From assembly GCA_930367205.1 (NCBI GenBank), contig OV884011.1, positions 92,241,474 to 92,305,473 of the forward strand: a stretch of DNA of 64,000 nucleotides, read 5' to 3'. This document shows, one piece after another, positions 32,932-45,568 of the stretch. Position numbers and translations under genes: made by a program. The notes beneath the pieces are model-generated. The model ran no database searches and was not told the DNA's origin. It worked only from the letters and a program-made list of their open reading frames with translations. This stretch comes from Acanthosoma haemorrhoidale. Taxonomy: Eukaryota > Arthropoda > Insecta > Hemiptera > Acanthosomatidae. The number at the start of each line of letters is the position of its first letter. Position 1 is the first letter of the stretch.

Positions 32932-34775
32932 CCTCTTAACGCTTATGAAGAAACAAATTGCAGTTACCTTTAATGTAGGCACGCATCAACATGTTCTTAC
33001 ACTTATATTTATTTTCTGCTTCCAATGGTCCATTGTATATTTAGATTTTAATTTTTATTTAATGAAAGCATTTAATTTTAATTTTTTTTTTCTGATGAAT
33101 AAATCCTACTTCCAGGATTTAAAAAAAGTATAATTACTATATCCCTGTAAAACATTCTCTACTTAAAACTTAACATTCCTGGACAGTATTTTGAACAGAG
33201 GAATAGCATTTTTCTTGTAAATCCACAATATATTTGTTATTACATTCCAGATTATTTACAATATTTTATTTCCATAAAATTTTAAGTTACCAATAAGGAT
33301 TTCATAATAATTATATATAGACGTTGAAGTTGTAATGGTCTAAAAAAGAAAAAAAACAGTACATAATCCTATTCTTCAATTTCATAATTTATTGTTATTC
33401 TTCTGATGATTTTACAATCTCATTACTAGGATCCATTATTTTTTCTCATGTAAATTTAATCAATTATAATTATCTCCTATCTATTAGTGTTCACAGAGTT
33501 TAAAATTTCGAAGATAGTTTTTCATGTCAGTTGCTGTCAGGGCTTGTTAGTTTTCCTCGTTATGCAATCTTATTTCTGTCTGAACCTTTAAATTCCACTA
33601 TTACTTTAATTTATTAAATAGTTACTTTAAAATAAAATTCAATTTAGTTTTGATGTATCAAGAATATAAAACCTATGAGTAATTTTTTTACTCGGCCACT
33701 TTCATAAGTTTTCAATTAGGGCTCAGTACAAATGAGTAAGATATTCGGATTTTAAAATTAAATAAATTACAGAAAAATGTCTTTGTTTGGTTGTCCTATT
33801 TATTTTGTGTGTTATGTTTTATCTTGCTAGGGCAAGTAGAGTGAGTTATTTTGAGGTTACCACCTGTGAGAATACCATGATAATGTTGGCTCCCTAAGGT
33901 GAGAATGGAATGAACTCGTACCATTCTAATTGGTGCAAAAAGGGACTCATTCTCTAGTTTTCTCAGCCTCCTCAGTTTCTTTAAGCACTGAAACATTATC
34001 TACTAAATTATATTCACGAATATATCAGAATGGAGTTAAACTATCCTTTCCTGTAAAAACATAATTCAGAGAAATAGTTTGTGCCTTAACTTCAATTTAT
34101 AATTCAGTTACCATGTATTTTATCTAAGATAGTTATCGTTACCATTTTTCAATAGTACAGTATCATAACGAAATGTAAATCATACATCTTACAATTTATG
34201 TTTGTAACATAGAAGGTCCATTCCAATTCTTACACCATAATTTGTTTATAATTATGTCCAATACTGTCATGTCATACCCGGATTATTATTATTTAAAAAA
34301 AAAAACTGTGTAGGAAATTCTGTTATATTTTCTGCTTAGACCTGTAGTTCTGGACTGTTTGTTTCATTGAAATATCTATCTAATTTATTTATTTACTTAT
34401 CTTAACCTTGAATTTGTTGTATAGAGAAAGTCTGTTTAGATTGGTTTTCTTAATTAGTTATCTCTTCATAACAAGTATTACAATAGTCTTTGAAAATGGA
34501 TTTAACTTGAATCGAAGATTTGTTTACATTAGCTTTATTTATTAAAATTAGCCAGTGAATGAGGTAAATGCTTATATAAACTCATTGAAGGGTTAGAATC
34601 AAGCGAGCTTAAAACATGCGATATTATGCTTTATTATCACCAATTGTAGGGCTATATCTAGCTAGAGTATTTTCACTTGAAGAGACTGAATTTACACTAT
34701 TACAGATTACGCTTCCTTGTGTATGTGGAATTCTAAAAACACAAAAAAAAATGTAACTATAATTTGTTACTGATC
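32932..34775. other. 3' flank of SLC35C2, AT-rich
   Basis: Probably includes the 3' UTR, with an AATAAA at about 33100. No further gene is supported. The 66-codon minus ORF at 33796-33996 has no recognisable content. Confidence 0.45.
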
Positions 34776-34779
34776 ATCT

Positions 34780-35330
34780 ATTCACAGATTATAAGTCAGC
34801 CTATGATAGGCCAGCACTCTTGGCAATTGAAGAGATTGGTATTCCAAACAAACTAACACGTTTTTTTATAATAAATTGGGCTGTATGTGTTACATCAGAC
34901 CTCTGAAAAATTCACTATGAACAGTGGAGTGAGACAAAGGGACATCCTAACAACTTAGTCTAATTTTGTTAGGGTCCGAGTGATCCTTTAGAGGTCTGGT
35001 CAATCACAAAAGCAGCAAAAATGAGCTAATGTCGGTCTTGTACCAATACCAACAGCACCTATGAATACTGTACGGACAATATAAGGAAGTGATCAAGCTT
35101 ATTTAATTAGGAAGACTTTGATAAGTCAGTCATAACACTAGAATAGGAGACAGCAAGCTTTTTAAAAAGTTATGTGGAATTTAATTGAACATAAAGAGTT
35201 GATAGGCCCAAGCCAAGATGGTTAGCTGGTGTGACCACAGACACCAGCAATTTCCTGGCATCTCAGACTTGACAGGGCCAATTGCAGCAGAATTTTTATG
35301 AAGTTCAGTCTCTTTACTGGGTTGTCGAGC
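34780..35330 (+). pseudogene. LINE reverse transcriptase relic
   Basis: The translation of 34785-34870 gives DYKSAYDRPALLAIEEIGIP, followed by NKLTRFF. This is the A-domain of a non-LTR RT (the normal form is a D..SAYD.... motif). About 30 bp further on, in a shifted frame, come SEKFTMNSGVRQRDIL-like residues, the B-domain. Stops and shifts interrupt it and no DD box survives. It differs from the Jockey copy at 13440. Confidence 0.65.
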
Positions 35331-38300
35331 AGGCTGTGTATATATAATTTCTAGACACTAGAAAATAAATACAATGGATTCTGGGTATTGTAATGTCAAA
35401 ATGAGGGATTTATGTATCTACCGTTAGCACAATTGTGAAAAACAAAGATAAAATTCCAACATTTAAACAGGGAAACAAGTTTAGGGTTCTCCACCTACAC
35501 TAGGAAGAGGGGAAAGTCAAGGAAAAGATTAATTAGTGAATTGAAAATCATGAATGTTTGTTCCCTAGATTTACATTTAGTTTCAGTATTCAATAATAAA
35601 TTCCTTTTCTTGATATTAATGAAAACTTTTATTTGTTTTTCATTCCCTGTTTTATGATTAGGCATTACAATTTTAAAAGAATTTCAGCTCAGGTTGTCCA
35701 GACATACCAAGAAAAATGGAAAATATTATGAAAACCAGATTGATGTACTTAAGTAAGTAAATGATTATGTTTTTGTTTTTTTTTCTTATCTCTCAAAATA
35801 ATAAAGGAAATTATTTGGAGTGATGGGTGCCTTTCACTAGGGGGAGGGAGTCCCATATTCATTCAGTCTTTAAACATGATTATGTTTTTTGTTTTTTTTC
35901 TTAGCTCTCAAATTATAAGATTAAGGATAAGGGAAAAATAAAGGTATATTTGGGTTGAGCGGATCCTTGTACTAGGAGTACCTGCTGTGAGGAGGTGGTG
36001 TGAGGGAATTAAGAAGTGTGGGAAGCCTTGATAGAGGTTGATTGTTGCGCTACAGTGGTGAGAGTCCACTGGTGGCTGGGCAAACATGATTATGATATAA
36101 ACTGAAACACTTCACCCTAATCTAGGCTATTACTGGGTCCAAGAGTTGGTCATGGTTTCTATATTTCTTTGGTTATTAAAAAATCGATTTGTCTCACAGA
36201 ATAATTCATTTCAAGCTTTCATTAATAATAATTCCAAATGATAACCTTTATATTTCATAATACCTACTCTTCCTTTTATTGTTTAAGCCACTGAAGATTG
36301 TGATTTACTGTAGAATTATACTGTTTTTTAAACAATTCCTATTTTATGTGTATATTATATATGGTTATTTTTAAACTATATATAAATATATGGTTCTGTT
36401 GTGTGTTTGTGTAAATATAATATTAATGTTCTTCATTACTGAGGGTGCATTAATTTCAGTTATTGTTAGTTAATCTGTGCATATAACCAAAACATGTTGC
36501 TGAAAAGTTATGTGTAGTTAATTATCTCGATGCAGTTAAAATCAAAATGTCATTGTTTAAAGTTTATATTGTTATTAAAATTAAAATGTCAATTATACTT
36601 GTCTTGTAATTTTGCTTTTTTTTTTGGTTTCCATAAAGGTACTGTACATCCTTTTCAATAAATTGTTTGCAGAAATTAATAATAGTTCTGGACTTCAATT
36701 TGTTTATTAACAGTTCTCACATCAAAATAAAAAATTTCAATAAGTATAAACTTCCTAGAGCTTACTTGTATAAAATAGTTATTGGAGTTATCATACGTTT
36801 GTTAATCTGTAGTTTGGCACCATGTCTAAATTTATGGCTGAATGAAATAACAAATTTATAACTATTAATACAAAGAAAAACTTATTAACAATTGTCAAAA
36901 ATACAATATAACTATTTTATTTGCGTTACGTATGTTATTGTTTTTCGGTCACCAATAAGCTGTATCACTTAAATTTTTTTTGTGTGAAAAATCAGTTAAA
37001 AGAAGGAAACAATTCCATGAACTTGGACTGCTCTTTAATTAATCAATAATAAACAAACAAAACAAATAAGCTTTTAATTTTAGTTGGTAAAGTGTATGAA
37101 CCAAATCCTACAAATTTCACTTAAAAATACTATTTAACTAAACATTTAGAAAATGTTTTAGGTTTGATTATCTCATTCTTCTATCATAAGTTTTATGTCA
37201 CATACCTTAGTTCATTAGCAATTTTTTTATGCCTTTAATTATTAGTGTCACATTATAAAAAATAATATTATTTCATTTCAAACTTATATTTATTGGATAC
37301 TTTAAAAAAAAATCTCTTTTTTTGTATTATTAGTTAATTAAATTATTTTATTACATTTTAATTACTGCTTGTTGTCTTGGATAATAGGTGTTCAATCAAT
37401 CCATGTCAAATGTAATTTTCCTATCATTGATTCCGAGTTTTAAAAATAATATTCTACATTTCATGGTTGTCGTTTGGGAAATATAGTTCTTCCAAAGTAA
37501 TTTATAGAAACATTTTTAAATATAATGTCATAATTGGTGAAAAATTCTTTTGATTTAAAGTTAAAATAAATAGATTTCTTGTCTTTTTTTAAGACAATCA
37601 AAAACAATGTGAATACTATTCTTTTCATAAACATGTTTTAAATTATATACTTGTTTGCTGGAAAGCTTTAAGTCTATTATGTAATACATTCCTTACTTTG
37701 TTATGTGCATGAATATTTGCTAGGTAGTACTTCTGTTACTTTTTTATTTTTTTAACAAGCTGTTTTCTGTTATTGTTTGGTGATTTATGTAATTGGATTT
37801 CATTTATTGACAGCAACGAAAAAGAGATGCCAAATGCTTTTTTAATTATTTTTTTCTTACATAAAGTTCCTAATCAGTGATTGAATTAACAGTTACAAAA
37901 TATTATAAGTGACTAAGGTTGCAATGGTTGTAGGTCAAGATTAGTTTATTAGTGTTATTTTATTGAAAAAATTTTACTTAATAAGACTTGAATAAATTTT
38001 AGTTAATTATTCCATTTATTATAATAGTTATAGGTATATTTTAAATGGTGAGTTACCACAAATACATTAAAGAACAAATATTCTTAACAAGCCAAAGTAG
38101 GACTGATTCTTAACAATGCTTGTATAAAATAATGTTCTGAAGGTTTGAACACAAATGTTAAGAAAAAATATATGTTGATAAACTTTTGTTGGTTCTTGGT
38201 GTCGGGAAACAAATGTTTTTATGAGAGCTATCTAGTTAGAGCCATTAAATTTTATAAATATTATATTGCAAATAATGTAAACAATCAAGATAGCATAAGA

Positions 38301-39060
38301 TATTCACAAGAACTCTAATTTTGTGTTAGTTTTATTAATTAGATGCAATTTTTAATGGATTATATGCTTAATAGATGGTAAAATAAATGTCTAATATTTT
38401 AAATACAATATATATATACTCCATTGTAGTAAATTAACTATATGTGTTTATTGTTGTTGTGCATGAGTTATTATTAAATGTTCCATTATTTTAATATGAA
38501 ATTCTAGTCTCTTTTACAATAAGTAAAATAATAGTTGTTTATTTTAAGTAAATTATTAATTTATCTATAGAATTTTAGATGTAATTTTTGATATATGAAA
38601 TAACAAGGAAAAACATGTATAGTAACAGGAGAATAGTCAATTACATGTGTATATCCATATCTGGCTGAGGTAGAAGAAATTGTTATCAGACGGTTGTACT
38701 AAATCTTTTAAATGGAACATTTTCTAGGGACCATACTGTTAGATCAGAGTCCTTTTGTGCAATTATCTTTATATATATATATATATATATTATTTTCTAT
38801 ATTTGAAGTCTCTAGAGACATGTGCTTCAAGCAAAATTGAAACAAATATAATTGTCGTACACAGCTTATTTTTATTTTATTACCTGAGAAATTGTTGTTC
38901 AGATATTGGCCCCTCTATTATTTATAATTATTAATAAACTGCTCACAAATTGAAGTGGACAGCTTGCCAAAATGTAGGTATTATTTATTTTATTTTACTA
39001 GGATGATTTGAATTTTTTTCCAGTTTAAAATAAACTATTTTCACAATGTTGTTGAATGTT
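35331..39060. other. Gene desert, AT-rich
   Basis: No exon or RNA gene is supported. A tandem-like pair with ATGATTATGTTTTTTG then CTTATCTCTCAAA-type sequence lies at 35762-35806 and 35876-35919. A GC-richer patch is at 35950-36090. A (TA)n run is at 38770-38792. Confidence 0.5.
38770..38792. repeat. (TA)n microsatellite
   Basis: About eleven uninterrupted AT/TA units. Confidence 0.9.
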
Positions 39061-39080
39061 ATTTAGAAGAGCAAGAAATC

Positions 39081-39287
39081 ATGCGTAAGAACCGGCCCGC
39101 TTGTTCACCCGACACAAATCCAATTGAGCATGTTTGGGATAAACTTCAACGCCAGTTACACATACATTCCCCTTTTCCAGATAACTGTCATGAACTTGCA
39201 GATGGATTAATTGAGGCCCATTTCTTTGCCTCAACATTAAATTGTGGGCCTTATATGAAGCAACGATGTGAATATTTAATTTGAAGT
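39081..39287 (+). pseudogene. Tc1/mariner transposase, C-terminal relic
   Basis: The frame opens with the last catalytic block of Tc1 transposases, PACSPDTNPIEHVWDKLQR, where the usual form is a W-x-x-SPDLNPIEH(V/L)WD motif. It continues through CHELADGLIEA to a terminal MKQRCEYLI, which corresponds to the family's SMPRRC segment. The N-terminal two thirds are missing. It is one of two Tc1 remnants in the window and is not active. Confidence 0.8.
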
Positions 39288-39289
39288 AG

Positions 39290-40795
39290 AGGAGGCCCAA
39301 AACCCTACTATAGACGTTGAAGAATGACCTTTTTTTAAAAAAATTGTAAAATTTAAATTTGATTTTTAATTAATTATCAATGAATAAATTGTTCTCTTCA
39401 ACAATGCCCTGCCACGAGTAACTACCTTCCCAATATGAATTTTCTTTGGACAAACTCTCACACAGAGACTGTCTGCTTTCTACACTTTGAGCACAGTAAG
39501 TTAATTTACTTCATTTAAAATTATTTACTGGATCATTATTGTTAACAAAAATTGACTTTAAAGACAAATAGAGAGTGATCCTAGACCATACAGGTATAAA
39601 AATTTAAACCTAGATTAAATTGATTGGAAATATAATTGGAAGATAGATGTGGAAATTAAGCAGGATGAGTGTAAGTAAAAGTAGGGCATGCAAATAAATA
39701 CCTTTGTGATTTTGAATATATGTTCAAGAAATGGGACAGAAAAACTTACGGTCATGCAGGCTCCAAACAGAAGTAACTGCCATTATAGAAGTAAGTAGGC
39801 TGACTGAAGAGTGGAGCCAGTCATTGAGGAAGTTCAGTCCTGGAAAAAAGCTAAAGAGTCAACCTATTCTTGAGACAAGATCTGGCATTCAAAATTCACA
39901 GAAGGATAAGAAAAATCCTGAGGGATGAGGAGTTATTAAAATTTGTCAGGATTTGAAACATGAATTTTCATATCTTTGAGCAGTATGTAACATAGCATAC
40001 TATTGAGAAAAGCAAACTGTCTTGTTAATCGAATAAGAAATATCCTTATTAATTTAATAAGCCTAATACAGATTACTAGGAAGAAGATGACTCTGCTACT
40101 ATTTTTATTGTATGGACAGAATACTTTGTCAACAGCTTGGTCCTCAGCAACAGATGTCAATTTTATTGAGCCAACAGGGCTATATTATGTTCTTGTAAAA
40201 GACATATACAATTGTATCAGCATAACTGATGTATTCAACTACATACTTATGTTTACATTTTTTATTCTTTTATCTGCACCCAAAACTTTAGGAAAACTTA
40301 TTTTCTACCCCTTACCAAGCCATCTATCTTAAATTTGTTATGAATATGATATCTCTCTCTTTATAAATACAATCTATTAAAAGACGAGATGAGAGTAATG
40401 GTTATTCCCAAGAAAGTTCATAGTGTGGTTAGCACACTCATGACTACTAGGTTTTACTCTGCTAGTTTTAGTTTAATTTTTACTTACATGCATAAAATAA
40501 AAGTTAGTAGACATGTGGCCAGAACTTCTTAGTTTAGGGCATCAGACCATAACATCCTTCTTTTAGTAACATTAATTAGAATATTCTTATTCAAAGAAAC
40601 AACCGGTAGAGGTAAGCACTATTGCCTGATGCAATAGAAATGGGACATCATTAGGTCTAAGACACATCCAATCTATATTCATGAAGACAACAATCAGTAA
40701 ATCTTATTAACTTATAGACATGCCTTCTGTGACCATTGACTCAAAATATTTGGTCGCAAATACTAATTACGTCACATACATTAAATGGGCCAGAA
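39290..40795. other. Non-coding stretch
   Basis: Holds short plus ORFs of up to 109 codons (40003-40332) without recognisable domains. It is probably decayed repeat DNA. Confidence 0.4.
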
Positions 40796-40799
40796 GATT

Positions 40800-40990
40800 A
40801 GTCAAATTAAGTTATGGCGAGCATGTCCAGTACTTGGATGGGTGAACACTCTCCCTGCTTCCCCAGGTAAGATGGGACCTGGAGGCAATTGCAAGAGGGG
40901 TATTGTGAATCACCCATCTAGTGGGTGCCGAAAATTGTGAATGGATCACACTTCCATCCCTCAGATGGCCCAAAAGGTATGAAAGCAAAA
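40800..40990 (+). repeat. 5S rRNA-like SINE fragment
   Basis: CCAGTACTTGGATGGGTGA at 40828-40846 matches the conserved box C region of 5S rRNA (GTTAGTACTTGGATGGGTGACC in animals). It is followed by non-5S sequence and preceded by only a degraded AAGTTA..GCGAGCATG, so this is not a 5S gene. 5S-derived SINEs (SINE3 class) have this structure. Confidence 0.6.
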
Positions 40991-41399
40991 AGATAGTTAA
41001 GCAGAACAAATCAGAACTTATTACCTGGTTACGGCTGTAATTGCCAAAATAAAATTGATCATTAACAATAGATGTGCACTCAGAAGAAAAGAAAAAGGAG
41101 GCTGTTAGAAAAATATAATTTTCAAAGTTCCAATAATAAAAGTAGCTTATTTGATGAGGGAAAGTCGCTATTCAGACTATTACTAACATGTTCTATTTAC
41201 AAAGAGGGAGAGCTGTTTACAGAAAAAGGAAATCCTAATATCAAGATGTTCATTACTTTAATAGTCTCTAATATTAAATGTTAACTCTGATAAGCCAGAT
41301 TGCATTGCTCACAATAGCTACATATGATGGAATGACAGCAGAAAACAACTAATTATTTAGAACCACCTATATGAGAAGATAGAAGCTCTCAAGAGAAAC

Positions 41400-42320
41400 T
41401 AGAAAATGACAAAGCCTTGGAAAAGACGGGTTTCAGGCAGAGTTTATTGCGACACTGAGGAGAAACCCCCAAAAAGGAGCAATCTAGGGCGTTAAATGAA
41501 ATACCTGAAAGAGGAATTAACTCTACTATCAATGCAATGTACAAGGACAGCCAATTTGAATGTAGGCATTATAGAGGAAACTCATTTCTTCCTTTGGCTT
41601 ACCCATGTAAGCGTGTAGCACCATTGCTATCTAATATCTTATTTAACAAACAAGCACCCTAGGGAGAAAGAGGAGTGGGAAGATACCAGTCATGATTGGA
41701 GATAGATCCAGAGTTGAAGGTACAGAATGCCATTGTATGTTGTCATAATGGATTAAGTCAGCCTATATATCGTGGAGACAACAGTGTCATACATTGACAT
41801 CACTCACAAACAAGTGTGCCTGGGTGAGAGAGTAATAGCCAAATCAAGACATTGCCACTAGATTTGTGAAAGGATATAAAGACATTATTCTTGAGTTTAG
41901 GGCAGTGAATTAGTTCATTTAGAGGCTGAGATGATTTACCTAAATGAAAACATCGAAATTGGTCAGAGGATTTATTTCAGTCATCCCAAGAAGGACCAAG
42001 ACCTACAAATATAAAACACTGATTCACCCCCAAACTAATTACAAATAAATTGTACTGGGCAGAATATGGCTACAGGATGGAGGACAATGAAGTAGGCAAG
42101 AAAGTTTTTAAACAGCACAGAGAACAGAAAGAGATGGGTTGGTGGGCAGAGAGCAAGAATACTGGGATAGCAGACTGCCAAGGCAGCAGAAATCAGTCGA
42201 ACAAACTTATTAGGTCAACAGATGATTTTAAATGCAAGAATGTGATGGCTTGTAAGAGGTTAAAACATGTCAAGAAGATTGACTACAAATGGACCAAGCT
42301 CAAATCAATATGAAGTTTAG
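41400..42320 (+). pseudogene. LINE 3'-half relic
   Basis: Broken frames contain ALEKTGFRQ near 41416. Near 42060-42110 they contain YGYRMEDNEVGKKVFKQHRE, followed in shifted frames by a basic GRQRAR-like stretch. The RMxDxRxxKKVF pattern before a basic R-rich segment is typical of the carboxy end of RTE/CR1-like LINE proteins. Several stops are present. The assignment rests on weak motifs. Confidence 0.5.
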
Positions 42321-45300
42321 GGGGAGCAACCATTCCAACAGATAATGCAAAGTAGCATACACCAACCCTTTAAGTTGTAAAGGTGTCTAATAAGACATTA
42401 CTTATTGAAAGTATCTAGTGAGGGAGGAACACTTCCAAATATTTCTACTACATATTTTAACAAGAGTTTTATCACCCTTCTCTCACTAGGTAATAAGTCC
42501 TGGAATTTCAAAAAAATATAAAGCTCTCATTTCTGTTTATTTTTTTTTTGTTTATATGTGACTAAGAATAAAAATCCTTTTTACAAAACGAAATTAATCC
42601 CTTTTTTTTCTGTGCTAGCCATAATTGTTCAACATGGACATACACAATGATATTGCTCAATCACAAAAAAAATGCTAACTTAAAAAAATTATTTTTGTGT
42701 TTATTCCACTAACAGATTGCATTTAGGTTAGTGAGACAGGAAGAGTATCATAAGTGTATAGAAGATAGTTAAATTACACTAATTAAATTTAAACTTTGCC
42801 ACTTCAAGAAAAGTCAAAGTGAAGGAAGAATAGTGATATTTTGAGTTGAGACCTGTTTGTATCATGGCAGTTTTCGTGTCCACATCTTCAACAAAATAAC
42901 CCCAAAATTCTTGATTTGTGGTCATACGCAGAATGGCTGCTCTTCATCCATTAACAGAGAAACAAATTAAAAAATTAGAACAAACCAGCCCAATTGACAT
43001 TCTGCTGCAGTAGTTGACATTATACAACCTTTTATCTACAATATAACATTCAAAATTGGGGAGACGGGGGCTGTTACATCCAGACAAGACTGTTTTAAAC
43101 CAAGTTTCAGTTTGTCAAATTAAATAAGAATTTAAAAAAAAAAAGGAAAAATACGTACCTAATTTTTCTTTTTAAAAGAAACGTTTCAGAACTACTACCT
43201 ATGATAATTAGTAGTTGCATTTTTTGTATTAAAAAATGGTTTTACCCTTTTAAAGTGGTGTGAAGAAGCTACATTACAAACAAAGTGAATTTGTTAATGT
43301 TCTCGGATAAACCAAGTTTCAAAAATGAAAAAGCAATAGGTGTTTTTCAATTGTTACCAATTAACAAAACAGTTATTCCATTAAGAAAGGTAACTGTTTA
43401 TAATGATGCAGTCTATGCCATTTTGAAATAATAAATAATTATTTTAACATTGAAGCTAGAAAACTAATTTACCTACTTCTATTTGATCATTCTGGATTCT
43501 ATTTGAAAACTATACTGATGGTGATTTTCTAATGGTTTATATCAAGGGTTAAAGTTAGAACATAGTGATTGAGCTAAGCACATATTGTAGCAGCACTATT
43601 TTAACAGGGACCTAGAATTTGATAAACTGTCCCACAAGAAAAATGTCAAACATTTTAACGGATTTATGGGGAGGGATTAAATTTACTCAATCCTCCCTAT
43701 CTCTTCTGTCACTAATCTTAGATGTTTTACAGCTGGGATCATAGCAAAGAGCTGTCATTTTACCATAGTTTATGTTTTTTTAACATAATAATTATATTAC
43801 ATAAATTATGTACATGTAATTATGTGTTGGTAAAAAAATGCCAATTTTCTTTTGCCTCTCCTTTAAAATTTAGTGTAGTCACTTTTCTTGTAGGTGAGTG
43901 ATAGAAACTTTTAAATTTGCTACTAAAATGGCTATTTTATTTAGTAGTAATTGATACTAATGGTAATACATAATGTAAGCACTATAGATTCCTACCCTAC
44001 TTTCACAAAGCTGTTAGTTTCCAGTCATCAAATGATAACCCTCCTAAGTTTTTTAATATTTATAACCATTACTCATTATATTCGATCATTTACTACAGTG
44101 ATTGTTTAATAGAGAAAATAGGACATGTCAATCTTTAAGAAATAAAAATTGTCTATTTATTTTATTATTAATGTCAGGATACTAACAGAAAATCACAAAT
44201 TAACTAAATAGACTAAACTCTTTCTACGATTGATTCAACATCTGCTCTAATAAAACAAAAAAAACTACTTTAATAATGAAAGTAACAATTATAATAAAAA
44301 ATCACTAGGATATTGATAAGAAAATCAAATAGGTAAGTATAATTTATGTAATGGTAAGTATACAAATAAATTTACATAAATATCAAAATAATCCAAAAAT
44401 GTACATAATAAACAATGAACAAAATTTATATATATTATTTAAACAATTTCCATTTAAAATATTTTACAAATTAAATAATAAATACAATTAAGTGTGTACT
44501 GTAAAGATATCAATCACTGAGTAATACAATAAACTAATTTTATATAGATAAAAAGTTTAAAAAAATAAAATTGTCTAAATGTACAAATTTTGTACTATTA
44601 CAATGTACTTCTAATTCACTTTATAAGTGTTGTTTTAAAATTGTTTTTTTTTCTTCATAAAATATAGTCCTAATCAAAATATGGCTGTTGTACAATACTA
44701 ACATGAGATAATTCAGCTATTAAACATTTAATAAAACATATTTTGTTATCTTTTTCAGATATATACTGAAAGATGTTTTAAATAAGCAATCACTATTTAT
44801 ATAAGCCGAACTAAAGTTCATATACATACATACATAAATCTCTATATTTAAAATACTTCATAAATGTTTTAAATATTTAACAGTTTTTAAAGTGCATTTT
44901 TCAACACAGAATTTATATAACCACTAGTGATGAAAGACCATTTCTATGGTATACAAATATAAAAAATAAATTACTAACGTTTTTACCTACTTTACATTAA
45001 AGCATTCTACAGGAATATGATTAATATAAGGCAAATTTTGGGACACTATGCACAAGTCTGGAAAACTTTTTTTGTGATCTCACATTTAAAATTGTTTTTT
45101 CTGATAAACCCTTAGTAAAAAAAAACTGTTTTCCATTCCAAATATATTGTCAGATAAAGCTTTCAAACTTTTGTAGTAATTTTTGTTGTTAAAAGCACCC
45201 TTTCATTCAACTTACAATTATTCAAATAAACTCTTCATTCCATTAATGAGGAACAAGGAGAAAAGAATACTTTGGCATAATAACTCTTTCAGCTGGTTAA

Positions 45301-45560
45301 TCCTCCAACAATTTTGTCATGTTCTTATAAGACAATGTTCTATTTACACTCCAATAGATGTATTTTGTTTTTTAATTTTCTCTTAGAAAATGGGTAAATA
45401 TTTACAATTTTTTTTTAATTTCTTAACTAAAAACTTTTTACACATATTTATATATTGATGTAACCTACGTAGGAATAACATATTTTACTAAATAAAGGTG
45501 AAAGTTGACTATTAAGGACTAGGCTGACTCAAAGTTTTGGTTGGTTACTAGATTTGTTAA
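42321..45560. other. Gene desert and probable 3' flank of Jarid2
   Basis: Very AT-rich. The part below 45569 may be the 3' UTR of the minus-strand Jarid2 gene, but no single polyadenylation site stands out. Confidence 0.45.
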
Positions 45561-45568
45561 ATGCAAAA

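Noticed and set aside
39079..39300. Minus ORF opposite the Tc1 fragment
   Set aside because: Antisense shadow of the transposase relic.
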